A stretch of DNA of 64,000 bases from Microbacterium aurantiacum (GTDB lineage Bacteria > Actinomycetota > Actinomycetes > Actinomycetales > Microbacteriaceae): NCBI RefSeq assembly GCF_002872075.1, contig NZ_PGGU01000006.1:266322-330321 (forward strand), written 5' to 3'. Every line of letters starts with the position of its first letter. The first letter of the stretch is position 1. Below are positions 1 to 7,828 of the stretch, one piece after another. Both the position numbers and the translations under genes were made by a program. The notes under the pieces were generated by a model. It searched no databases, had not been told where the DNA came from, and worked only from the letters and a program-made list of their open reading frames with translations.

Positions 1-1672
1 CCAGCGGCCCGGTCTTCGGCAGGAACAACTCCGGTGCCGAGGTGATCTCGAACTCGTCGTACCGCTGCTGATAGACCGCCTTCACATCGAAGACGGCATC
101 CGGGTCGGCATCCGCAGGAGTGAACCGGGCGAGCACGGGCGCGACGGCCTCGGCCCACGACCGGAGCGCGTCGCCCGACGCGTCGGCGAATGCGTAGATC
201 CGCCAGCGGCCGTCCGCCTTCGCGTGGTGCCCGAGATGCACGGCGTTGCCGTCGCACACCCGGGTGACCTCGACCGACTTGAAGCGCTTGCCGAGCGGGA
301 AGCCGGCGGCGAGCCCCTGGTGCTCGTCATCCGCCACGATCTCCGACCTGCCGTACTGCGTCATGAACCCCGACGGGAACTCCGCTGTGGCGAGGTAGTA
401 GGTCGCGAGGTCCTGCGGGTCGGAGATCTCCCCTGGCTTGCGCGCCATCAGCGCCGACCATTCCTTGTCGAAGTCGATGAGCTGCTGCGCCACCGGCTTG
501 CGCTCGGCGGAGTACGTCGCGAGCAGCGACTCCGGACTGCGTCCGGTGAGCACCGATCCCAGCTTCCAGCCGAGGTTGAAGCCGTCCTGCATCGAGACGT
601 TCATGCCCTGTCCGGCCTTGGCGCTGTGCGTGTGGCATGCGTCGCCGGTGAGGAACACGTGCGGGGTGCGCCCTGAGCCGTCGATCACATCGTCGAAGCC
701 GTCGGTGACCCGATGCCCGACCTCGTAGACGCTGTGCCAGGCGACCTGCTTCACATCGAGGGTGTATGGATGCAGGATCGCATTGGCCCTGCGGATGATC
801 TCGCCGATCGGCGTCTGCCGCACCCGATGGTTGTCATCGCCGGCGACCTCGCCGAGGTCGATGTACATGCGGGAGAGATAGCCGCCCTCGCGCGGGATGT
901 GCAGGATGTTGCCCGCCTCGGAATTGATCGCGCACTTGGTGCGCCAGTCCGGGAAGTCGGTGTTGACGACCACATCCATGACTCCCCAGGCATGCGCCGA
1001 GAAGGCGCCGACGTGCGTGCGTCCGATCGCGTCGCGGACACCGCTGCGCGCGCCGTCGCAGCCGACGACGTACTTCGCCCGCACGGTCCGCTCCTCGCCG
1101 GCGCGCTCGCCGGCCACATGCCGCAGGCGCACCTCGACCGGGTACTCGCCGACCTCGTGCACCACGAGACCGGCGAACTCCACGCCGTAGTCGGGGACGA
1201 TCCGGCCCGGTCCGTGCGCCGCCGCCTCGGCGAAGTAGTCGAGCACGCGCGCCTGGTTCACGATCAGATGCGGGAACTCGCTGATCTTCAGCGCGTAGTC
1301 CTCGGTCCGCGAGGTGCGGATGATGTTCTGCGTGTTCGCGGGATCCGGTGCCCAGAAGTTCATCCAGCCGATGTTGTACGCCTCGGCGACGATCCGCTCC
1401 GCGAATCCGAACGCCTGGAAGGTCTCGACGCTGCGGGGCTGGATGCCGTCGGCCTGGCCGAGGACGAGTCGTCCGTCGCGCTTCTCGATGATGCGGGTGC
1501 TGACATCCGGGTACTGCGACATCTGCGCGGCGAGGAGCATGCCGGCGGGGCCGGAGCCCACGATGAGCACGTCGAGCTCGTCGGGGAGGTCGGATGGGCG
1601 ATCGAGGCCGATGCCCGCGGCATCCTGCACGCGCGGGTCCCCGGAGACATAGCCGTGGTGGTGGAACTGCAT
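1..1672 (-). CDS. FAD-dependent aromatic hydroxylase (phenol 2-monooxygenase / 3-hydroxybenzoate 4-monooxygenase type), 3' end cut by window
   Basis: About 557 residues are visible and the gene runs off the left edge. The protein starts MQFHHHGY, has the FAD dinucleotide motif VGSGPAGMLLA near residue 37, the GCDGARS motif in the middle, and the second FAD motif TGDACHTHSAKAGQGMN, which is typical of the phenol 2-monooxygenase branch of flavin aromatic hydroxylases. The residues after it begin the thioredoxin-like C-terminal domain of that branch. Family knowledge: NADPH- and O2-dependent ortho-hydroxylation of a phenolic ring in the cytoplasm. The exact substrate cannot be read from sequence; a hydroxybenzoate or hydroxyphenylacetate fits the neighbouring ring-cleavage operon, but that is inference. 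The start is the ATG whose complement is at 1670-1672. It is divergent from the IclR gene at 1803, the likely regulator. Confidence 0.88.
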   Translation of the reverse strand, partial: MQFHHHGYVSGDPRVQDAAGIGLDRPSDLPDELDVLIVGSGPAGMLLAAQMSQYPDVSTRIIEKRDGRLVLGQADGIQPRSVETFQAFGFAERIVAEAYNIGWMNFWAPDPANTQNIIRTSRTEDYALKISEFPHLIVNQARVLDYFAEAAAHGPGRIVPDYGVEFAGLVVHEVGEYPVEVRLRHVAGERAGEERTVRAKYVVGCDGARSGVRDAIGRTHVGAFSAHAWGVMDVVVNTDFPDWRTKCAINSEAGNILHIPREGGYLSRMYIDLGEVAGDDNHRVRQTPIGEIIRRANAILHPYTLDVKQVAWHSVYEVGHRVTDGFDDVIDGSGRTPHVFLTGDACHTHSAKAGQGMNVSMQDGFNLGWKLGSVLTGRSPESLLATYSAERKPVAQQLIDFDKEWSALMARKPGEISDPQDLATYYLATAEFPSGFMTQYGRSEIVADDEHQGLAAGFPLGKRFKSVEVTRVCDGNAVHLGHHAKADGRWRIYAFADASGDALRSWAEAVAPVLARFTPADADPDAVFDVKAVYQQRYDEFEITSAPELFLPKTGPL

Positions 1673-1724
1673 CGTCGTCGATTCCTTCCGACTGCTTCGT
1701 CAGTCTTGCTTCCCCGAACCGCTT

Positions 1725-1759
1725 GTTCTATATTCGAACATGCCGTTCTACTATTGAAC
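1725..1759. promoter_or_regulatory. Two tandem palindromic operators between the hydroxylase and the IclR gene
   Basis: Two 15-bp sites of the form GTTC-N7-GAAC lie at 1725-1739 (GTTCTATATTCGAAC) and 1745-1759 (GTTCTACTATTGAAC), exactly 20 bp apart, so on the same face of the helix. The gap sequence is AT-rich, unlike its surroundings. Palindromes of this size between an IclR-family gene and its divergent target are the usual binding sites of that family; binding here is inferred. Confidence 0.7.
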
Positions 1760-1802
1760 ACATCGTATGCGCACACCCCTCTGAGCACAAGAGAGCGAAG
1801 CA

Positions 1803-2507
1803 ATGACTGAGCCCGGATCACCCGCCTCGCAGACCCTGAGTCGCGGCATCCGGATCCTCGAGATCCTCGCCGACGCGCGCGGCCCGCTGGCCATCGACGA
1901 GATCTCGACGCGTCTCGGGGTGCATCGTTCGATCGCCTACCGCCTGCTGCGGACCCTCGAGGATCATCGACTCGTCGGCCGCGACGCGGCCGGCGCCGTC
2001 AGCCTGGGTGCACGGATGGCCGCACTCGCCGCGGGCGTCGCACACGACCTCCAGGCCGAGGCGCTGCCCGAACTCACCGCGGTCGCCAACGACCTCGGCA
2101 TGACCTGCTTCCTCGCCGTGCTCGACGGCGAGGAGTGCATCACGCTCGCGAGCGTCGAGCCCCGGCACGCCGTCGCCAGCGTCGCGCAGCGCCCCGGCGC
2201 CCGGCATCCGGTCACCGCCGGCGCGCCCGGCAAGGCGATCCTCACGCAGATCCCGTCGTCGGACTGGAACGCGGATGTCGACGCGCGTCTGCGGGCAGAG
2301 GTCGAGACGACGAGCCGACGCGGCTACGCGACAAGTCACGACGAGGTGATCCCGACCGTGCAGTCCGTCGCCGTGCCGCTCGTGCTCCGCGGGCACCGAC
2401 CGGCCGCGATCGCCGTCGTCCACGTCGCCACCTCTCTCGACGACGCGGACATCGCCGCCCGCCTGCAGCGTTCGGCATCCGTCATCCGCGAGGCACTCGA
2501 CGGCTGA
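1803..2507 (+). CDS. IclR-family transcriptional regulator
   Basis: 234 residues, the normal length for the family. Residues about 10-70 form the winged helix-turn-helix (LSRGIRILEILADA, then IDEISTRLGVHRSIAYRLLRTLE). Residues about 80-230 form the ligand-binding domain, with the family signature GAPGKAILTQ and a C-terminal VAVPLVLRGHRPAAIAVVHV stretch. IclR proteins sense small aromatic or carboxylic acids and repress or activate catabolic genes. The gene is divergent from the aromatic hydroxylase, and the two GTTC-N7-GAAC palindromes between them are its probable sites, which would also give autoregulation. It ends before a strong hairpin shared with the convergent transporter gene. Effector and direction of control are unknown. 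Confidence 0.93.
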   Translation: MTEPGSPASQTLSRGIRILEILADARGPLAIDEISTRLGVHRSIAYRLLRTLEDHRLVGRDAAGAVSLGARMAALAAGVAHDLQAEALPELTAVANDLGMTCFLAVLDGEECITLASVEPRHAVASVAQRPGARHPVTAGAPGKAILTQIPSSDWNADVDARLRAEVETTSRRGYATSHDEVIPTVQSVAVPLVLRGHRPAAIAVVHVATSLDDADIAARLQRSASVIREALDG

Positions 2508-2525
2508 GCGGCCGCATCGGAGCCA

Positions 2526-2579
2526 GGGGGATGGATTCCGACGGTTCCGCAGCCCGCGGACCGGCGGAATCCATCCCCC
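2526..2579. terminator. Long perfect hairpin between convergent genes
   Basis: A 15-bp perfect inverted repeat (GGGGGATGGATTCCG at 2526-2540 and its complement at 2565-2579) has a 24-nt loop and no T-run. It sits between the IclR stop and the transporter stop and can serve both strands. Actinobacterial terminators often lack a U-tract. Confidence 0.7.
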
Positions 2580-2586
2580 GCCAGGC

Positions 2587-3966
2587 TCAGGCCCGCGACA
2601 TCCCGTAGATCGGGCTGACGGCCTGCTCCGCTTCATGGTCGGGGCCGAGCGGGATGCCGGAGCGGTCGCGCAGCAGCAGCGTCGCGATGAGGCCGAGCAC
2701 GGTCATCCCGGCGAGGTACCAGGTCACCGCGTCGGTCGAGCCCGTCGCCGCGACGATGGCCGTGGCGATCGTCGGAGCGAACGCACCGCCGGCGATCGCA
2801 CCGATCGCGTACGAGATCGAGACACCGGAGAACCGGATGGATGCCGGGAACAGCTCGGCGTAGAGCGCCGCCTGCGGCCCGTAGGTGAATCCGAGGCCGA
2901 TGGTGAGGATCGCGAGACCCGCGAACAGGGGCAGGATCTCGCCGGTGTTCACCAGCGGGAACAGGGCGAACACGCCGCCGAGCTGAAGGACCCAGCCGAT
3001 GATGTACGTCGTACGGCGTCCGATCCGATCCGAGATCCATCCGGCGAAGAGGGTCGAGATCAGCCACGTGACGGCCGATCCGGCGACCGCCCACAGCACC
3101 GGCCCGCGCTCGAGCCCGATCGAGCCCTCGGGGTTGGTGGCGTAGCCCTGGATGTAGCCGCCGGTCGTCATGTAGCCGACGGCGTTGTTGCCTGCGAACA
3201 CGAGCGCGGCGATGACCACGAGGAGCGCGTGCTTGGCGAAGAGCTGCACGATCGGCATCCGCGCCTTCTCCTTGCGCTCGGCGAGCTCCGCGAACACCGG
3301 GCTCTCCTCGACCTTGCGCCGCACGTAGTAGCCGACGAGGATCAGCACGACGCTGAGCAGGAACGGGATGCGCCAGCCCCAGGCGAGGAACTGGTCCCCC
3401 GGCGCGATGACCGTCATCAGGGCCATGACGCCCGAGGCGAGCAGCAGGCCGAGCGGCACGCCGATCTGCGGGGAGGCGCCGAAGACGCCGCGCTTCGCCT
3501 TCGGCGCGTGCTCGACGGCCATCAGCACCGCGCCGCCCCACTCGCCGCCCGCCGAGATCCCCTGCAGAATGCGCAGGAGCACCAGCAGGATGGGCGCCAT
3601 CATTCCGATCGCCTCGTAGGTCGGCAGCATGCCGATCAGCGCGGTCGCCGCGCCCATGAGGATCAGCGTCCACATCAGCACGGTCTTGCGTCCGAGCTTG
3701 TCGCCGAAGTGACCGGCGAGGAATGCCCCGAGCGGTCGGAACAGGAAGCTGACGCCGACGGTGGCGAAGCCGATCAAAGCGCTGTTCTGCCCGAGCGGGG
3801 CGAAGAAGAGCTGCCCGAACACGAGCCCGACGGCTGTGGCGTAGATGAAGAAGTCGTACCACTCCACAGTGGTGCCGACGACGGTGGCGAAGACGACGCG
3901 GCGACGATCGGCCGCGGTCGCGATGGTGCCGGTGGGAGTGAACCCACCCTGTGACTGCCCGCTCAT
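2587..3966 (-). CDS. MFS transporter of the metabolite:H+ symporter (MHS) family, probable aromatic acid importer
   Basis: 459 residues with twelve predicted membrane segments. The first cytoplasmic loop reads GHFGDKLGRKTVLMW after an RPLGAF motif, and the segment LLRILQGISAGGEWGGA follows; both are hallmarks of the MHS branch that includes ShiA, ProP and KgtP. MHS proteins import organic acids or betaines with protons. An AAGGAG ribosome site precedes the ATG at 3964-3966. It is transcribed away from the ring-cleavage operon from an apparently shared promoter region, so uptake of the hydroxyphenylacetate-type substrate is the natural inference. The substrate itself is not shown by the sequence. 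Confidence 0.9.
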   Translation of the reverse strand: MSGQSQGGFTPTGTIATAADRRRVVFATVVGTTVEWYDFFIYATAVGLVFGQLFFAPLGQNSALIGFATVGVSFLFRPLGAFLAGHFGDKLGRKTVLMWTLILMGAATALIGMLPTYEAIGMMAPILLVLLRILQGISAGGEWGGAVLMAVEHAPKAKRGVFGASPQIGVPLGLLLASGVMALMTVIAPGDQFLAWGWRIPFLLSVVLILVGYYVRRKVEESPVFAELAERKEKARMPIVQLFAKHALLVVIAALVFAGNNAVGYMTTGGYIQGYATNPEGSIGLERGPVLWAVAGSAVTWLISTLFAGWISDRIGRRTTYIIGWVLQLGGVFALFPLVNTGEILPLFAGLAILTIGLGFTYGPQAALYAELFPASIRFSGVSISYAIGAIAGGAFAPTIATAIVAATGSTDAVTWYLAGMTVLGLIATLLLRDRSGIPLGPDHEAEQAVSPIYGMSRA

Positions 3967-4019
3967 GGGGTGTCTCCTTATGGTTGTGACGGCGTTGTCA
4001 CGGCATGCGCATTCGGCGC

Positions 4020-4067
4020 TTGCCGAGGGATGACACGATGATATATGATTTCAAATACGACGCACAA
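4020..4067. promoter_or_regulatory. Mirror-symmetric divergent promoters with abutting -10 boxes
   Basis: Plus strand: TTGCCG (4020-4025), 18-bp spacer, TATGAT (4044-4049), leading to the catabolic operon. Minus strand: TTGTGC (complement of 4062-4067), 18-bp spacer, TATCAT (complement of 4038-4043), leading to the MHS transporter. The two -10 boxes touch, making ATGATATATGAT, and all four boxes are exactly symmetric about 4043.5. The imperfect palindrome TGATATATGATTTCA (4039-4053) lies across the centre and is a candidate site for the operon's GntR protein. Boxes are read by eye. Confidence 0.6.
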
Positions 4068-4097
4068 GGCGTCCCAGACGAGCGCGAGGAGGCGCCA

Positions 4098-5558
4098 GTG
4101 ACGGTTCCCGGTGAACGCCCCGGCAAGATCATCGCCATCCATCTGAGCTACGCCTCCCGCGCCGACCAGCGCGGCCGGCGCCCGGCCGCCCCCTCCTACT
4201 TCTTCAAGCCGGCAAGTTCCATCGGCATCACCGGCGGCACCGTCGAGCGGCCCGCCGGCACCGAGCTCCTCGCCTTCGAGGGCGAGATCGCCCTCGTCAT
4301 CGGCACCGCCGCGCGCCACGTCTCCCAGGCCGACGCCTGGGATCACGTCGGGTGGGTCACGGCATCCAACGACCTCGGCCTCTACGACCTCCGTGCGAAC
4401 GACAAAGGTTCGAACGTCCGCTCCAAGGGCGGTGACGGGTTCACCCCGCTCGGCCCTGAGTTGATCGACGCCCGCTCCGTCGCTCCGGATGCCCTGCGCG
4501 TGCGCGCCTGGGTGAACGGCGAGCTCCGCCAGGACGACACCACCGCCGGACTGATCTTCCCCTTGACGCAGCTGGTCGCCGACCTCTCCCAGCACTTCAC
4601 ACTGGAGCCGGGCGACGTCATCCTCACGGGAACCCCGGCCGGGTCGTCCGTCATCGTGCCCGGCGACGTCGTGGAGGTGGAGGTGGATGCACCGGATGCG
4701 CCGGGTGCGCCGACCTCAGGACGCCTCGTCACGACCGTCGTCCAGGGCGAGGTGCCCTTCGACCCGGAACTCGGTTCGCTCCCCGCCGTCGACGACCTGC
4801 AGCGCACCGAAGCCTGGGGGTCCCGTGAGGAGGCCGGGCTCGCCCCGCTCTCCGAGGAATCGGTCCTCTCCCCCGAACTCCGCGCGAAGCTGATGGAAGC
4901 GCCGACCGCCGGCCTCTCCGCCCAGCTGCGCAAGCGCGGTCACCACTCCTGCTTCATCGATGGCGTCGCGGCGAACATCCCCGGCAGCAAGATCGTCGGC
5001 ACCGCCAAAACCCTCCGGTTCGTGCCGTTCCGCGAAGACCTGTTCAAGACCCACGGCGGCGGCTACAACGCCCAGAAGCGCGCGTTCGATGCCGTGAACG
5101 AGGGCGAGATCATCGTGATCGAGGCCCGCGGCGACGCCAGCACCGGCACGCTCGGCGACATCCTCGCGCTGCGCGCCATGGCGCGGGGAGCCGCCGGCGT
5201 CGTCACCGACGGCGGCGTGCGCGACTTCGACGCCGTCGCGGAGATCGGGCTGCCTGTCTTCTCGAAGGGCGCGCATCCCTCCGTCCTCGGACGCAAGCAT
5301 GTGCCCTGGGACTTCGACGTCACCATCGCCTGCGGCGGCGCCAGCGTGCAGCCCGGCGACATCATCGTCGGCGACGGCGACGGCGTGATCGTCATCCCGC
5401 CCTCTCTCGCCGAGCAGGTCGTCGACGACACGCTCGCGCAGGAGGTCGAGGACGCCTGGATCGCCGAGCAGGTCGCCGCAGGCAACCCGGTCGACGGCCT
5501 GTTCCCGATGAACGCCGAGTGGCGCGCACGCTACGAAGCCGAGATGGGTTCGCGATGA
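4098..5558 (+). CDS. Fused fumarylacetoacetate hydrolase-family / RraA-like aldolase-decarboxylase protein (HpaG-like)
   Basis: 486 residues from a GTG that follows GAGGAGG (4086-4092) with good spacing; an in-frame upstream extension would run through the promoter and was not chosen. Residues about 1-225 are an FAH/HpaG domain: metal ligands in FEGEIAL (Glu61, Glu63) and SNDLGLYD (Asp92), then the LEPGDVILTGTPAG signature. Residues about 275-465 are an RraA/HMG-aldolase domain with the D-X20-R-D motif (Asp354, Arg375, Asp376 in TDGGVRD). HpaG decarboxylates 5-oxopent-3-ene-1,2,5-tricarboxylate and isomerises the product; RraA-type class II aldolases also decarboxylate oxaloacetate. The fusion may combine these steps in homoprotocatechuate breakdown, which is inference. 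It is the first gene of the operon; its stop overlaps the next start (ATGA). Confidence 0.85.
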   Translation: MTVPGERPGKIIAIHLSYASRADQRGRRPAAPSYFFKPASSIGITGGTVERPAGTELLAFEGEIALVIGTAARHVSQADAWDHVGWVTASNDLGLYDLRANDKGSNVRSKGGDGFTPLGPELIDARSVAPDALRVRAWVNGELRQDDTTAGLIFPLTQLVADLSQHFTLEPGDVILTGTPAGSSVIVPGDVVEVEVDAPDAPGAPTSGRLVTTVVQGEVPFDPELGSLPAVDDLQRTEAWGSREEAGLAPLSEESVLSPELRAKLMEAPTAGLSAQLRKRGHHSCFIDGVAANIPGSKIVGTAKTLRFVPFREDLFKTHGGGYNAQKRAFDAVNEGEIIVIEARGDASTGTLGDILALRAMARGAAGVVTDGGVRDFDAVAEIGLPVFSKGAHPSVLGRKHVPWDFDVTIACGGASVQPGDIIVGDGDGVIVIPPSLAEQVVDDTLAQEVEDAWIAEQVAAGNPVDGLFPMNAEWRARYEAEMGSR

Positions 5559-6241
5559 CCGACCTCGCCACTCTCAGCAAGTCCGAGCAGGCGTACGCCT
5601 GGATCCGCTCGCGCATCTCCGGGCACACGTTCGGGCCTGGATACCGGCTGGTCCTGGGACCGATCGCCGATGAGCTCGGCATGAGCGTCGTGCCCGTGCG
5701 CGAGGCCATCCGCCGGCTCGAGGCCGAAGGGCTCGTGACGTTCGAGCGCAACGTCGGCGCGCGGGTCACACTCGTGGACGAGACCGAGTACGCGCACACG
5801 ATGGAGACGCTCGGCGTCGTCGAAGGCGTGGCCACCGCGCTCTCGGCCCCGTTCCTCGACGAAGCGGCGCTCGACGCCGCCCAGGCCGTCAACGACCGGA
5901 TGGCGCGGCTGCTCGAGCACTTCGACGCGCACCTGTTCACCGAGCTGAACAGGCAGTTCCACTCCCTGCTCTTCGAGCCGTGCCCGAACCCGCACCTGCT
6001 CGACCTCGTGCACCGCGGCTGGTCCCGGCTCTCCGGCATCCGCGACTCCACCTTCGCCTCGGTTCCGGGCCGTGCCACGCACTCGGTCGCGGAGCACACG
6101 CAGATCCTCGACCTCATCCGATCCGGCGCCGACCCCCTCGAGATCGAACTCGCCGCCCGCAACCACCGCTGGCGCACCAAGGACGCATTCCTCGACGCAC
6201 TGCACTCCCGTTCCCGTCATTCCTCCGGAGGAGACTCATGA
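5555..6241 (+). CDS. GntR-family (FadR-like) transcriptional regulator within the hpa operon
   Basis: 228 residues starting at the ATG that overlaps the preceding stop by four bases. Residues about 8-75 are the winged helix (YAWIRSRISGHTFGPG, then VVPVREAIRRLEAEGLV), with the typical GntR PVREAIRRLEAEGL recognition helix. Residues about 85-220 are the all-helical FCD-type effector domain, where NRQFHSLLF and HTQILDLI supply the conserved metal- or ligand-binding histidines. FCD regulators bind carboxylic acids and usually repress. It is translationally coupled on both sides (ATGA at each end), so it is made together with the catabolic enzymes. Its probable target is the promoter region at 4020-4067, giving substrate-induced control of both transporter and operon. 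Confidence 0.92.
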   Translation: MTDLATLSKSEQAYAWIRSRISGHTFGPGYRLVLGPIADELGMSVVPVREAIRRLEAEGLVTFERNVGARVTLVDETEYAHTMETLGVVEGVATALSAPFLDEAALDAAQAVNDRMARLLEHFDAHLFTELNRQFHSLLFEPCPNPHLLDLVHRGWSRLSGIRDSTFASVPGRATHSVAEHTQILDLIRSGADPLEIELAARNHRWRTKDAFLDALHSRSRHSSGGDS

Positions 6242-7737
6242 CCGCTTCACGCATCCCCACTGACCTGCCCGACCACATCCAGCACTACATCGACGGTTCC
6301 TTCGTCGATTCGGTCGACGGTGACACGTTCGACGTGCTCGATCCGGTGACCAACAAGACGTACACGACGGCAGCGGCCGGCAAGAAGGCCGACATCGAGC
6401 TCGCCGTCGCCGCGGCGAAGCGCGCGTTCGAGGAGGGCCCTTGGCCTCGGATGCTGCCGCGCGAGCGCTCGCGGGTGCTGCACCGCATCGCCGACATCGT
6501 CGAATCGCGCGATGCCCGCCTCGCCGAGCTCGAGTCCTACGACTCGGGCCTGCCGATCACGCAGGCGCTCGGCCAGGCGCGTCGCGCCGCCGAGAACTTC
6601 CGCTTCTTCGCCGACCTGATCGTCGCGCAGGCCGACGACGCGTTCAAGGTTCCCGGCAAGCAGATGAACTACGTCAACCGCAAGCCGATCGGCGTCGCCG
6701 GGCTCATCACGCCGTGGAACACGCCGTTCATGCTCGAATCCTGGAAGCTCGGGCCTGCACTCGCGACCGGCAACACCGTCGTACTCAAGCCCGCCGAGTT
6801 CACGCCGCTGTCGGCATCCCTCTGGGCCGGCATCTTCGAGGAGGCGGGCCTCCCCCGCGGCGTCTTCAACCTCGTCAACGGCCTCGGCGAAGACGCCGGC
6901 GACGCGCTCGTGAAGCACCCGGACGTGCCCCTCATCTCCTTCACCGGCGAGAGCCGCACCGGACAGATCATCTTCGGCAACGCGGCCCCCTTCCTCAAGG
7001 GCCTGTCGATGGAGCTGGGCGGCAAGTCGCCCGCCGTCGTCTTCGCCGATGCCGACATCGAGGCCGCGGTGGATGCGACGATCTTCGGCGTCTTCTCCCT
7101 CAACGGCGAGCGCTGCACGGCCGGTGCCCGCATCCTCGTGGAGCGGTCGGTCTACGACGACTTCGTCGAGCGCTACGCGGCGCAGGCGAAGCGCGTGAAG
7201 GTCGGCTACCCGAACGACCCGGCCACCGAGGTCGGCGCCCTGGTGCACCCGGAGCACTACGAGAAGGTCATGAGCTACGTCGAGATCGGCAAGACGGAAG
7301 GGCGCCTCGTCGCCGGCGGCGGCCGCCCCAACGAGTTCCCCGAGGGCAACTTCGTGCAGCCGACGGTGTTCGCCGACGTCTCCCCCGACGCCCGGATCTT
7401 CCAGGAGGAGATCTTCGGCCCGGTCGTCGCGATCACGCCGTTCGACTCCGACGAGGAGGCGCTCGCGCTCGCGAACAACACGCGCTACGGCCTCGCCGCC
7501 TACATCTGGACGAACGACCTCAAGCGCGCGCACAACTTCGCCGGCGCCGTCGAGGCCGGCATGGTGTGGCTGAACAGCAACAATGTGCGGGACCTCCGCA
7601 CCCCGTTCGGCGGCGTGAAGGCGTCCGGTCTCGGCCACGAGGGCGGCTACCGCTCGATCGACTTCTACACCGATCAGCAGAGCGTGCACATCACGCTCGC
7701 GGCCCACTCGCACAACCCCACCTTCGGCAAGAACTGA
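6238..7737 (+). CDS. hpaE: 5-carboxymethyl-2-hydroxymuconate semialdehyde dehydrogenase
   Basis: 499 residues, usual for this aldehyde dehydrogenase subfamily. The start is the ATG overlapping the GntR stop. Visible motifs are the NAD-binding LITPWNTPFMLESWK segment, the general base in SMELGGKSP, and the catalytic cysteine in FSLNGERCTAGAR, whose context is characteristic of HpaE. The FGPVVAITPF motif follows. It oxidises the semialdehyde product of homoprotocatechuate 2,3-cleavage to the dicarboxylic acid with NAD+. Placement directly before the extradiol dioxygenase supports this over a generic aldehyde dehydrogenase. A long hairpin separates it from hpaD. Confidence 0.9.
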   Translation: MTASRIPTDLPDHIQHYIDGSFVDSVDGDTFDVLDPVTNKTYTTAAAGKKADIELAVAAAKRAFEEGPWPRMLPRERSRVLHRIADIVESRDARLAELESYDSGLPITQALGQARRAAENFRFFADLIVAQADDAFKVPGKQMNYVNRKPIGVAGLITPWNTPFMLESWKLGPALATGNTVVLKPAEFTPLSASLWAGIFEEAGLPRGVFNLVNGLGEDAGDALVKHPDVPLISFTGESRTGQIIFGNAAPFLKGLSMELGGKSPAVVFADADIEAAVDATIFGVFSLNGERCTAGARILVERSVYDDFVERYAAQAKRVKVGYPNDPATEVGALVHPEHYEKVMSYVEIGKTEGRLVAGGGRPNEFPEGNFVQPTVFADVSPDARIFQEEIFGPVVAITPFDSDEEALALANNTRYGLAAYIWTNDLKRAHNFAGAVEAGMVWLNSNNVRDLRTPFGGVKASGLGHEGGYRSIDFYTDQQSVHITLAAHSHNPTFGKN

Positions 7738-7750
7738 CCTCATACCACCC

Positions 7751-7809
7751 CTCCCGTCGCGAAAAAGCCCGGAATGACAGCCGGAAAGCGGGCTATTTCG
7801 CGACGGGAG
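7751..7809. repeat. Long intercistronic hairpin inside the hpa operon
   Basis: A 21-bp inverted repeat with one mismatch lies at 7751-7771 (CTCCCGTCGCGAAAAAGCCCG without its last base) and 7789-7809, with a 17-nt loop. It fills almost the whole gap between hpaE and hpaD. It has no T-run. It may attenuate, or mark an mRNA processing or stabilising site; alternatively it is a repetitive palindromic element. Confidence 0.75.
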
Positions 7810-7828
7810 CTCACGCAAGGATGCTGAC

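Noticed and set aside
4005..4097. N-terminal extension of the FAH-RraA protein from upstream starts
   Set aside because: It would be translated from promoter sequence; GTG 4098 has a strong ribosome site and matches the usual beginning of the FAH domain.
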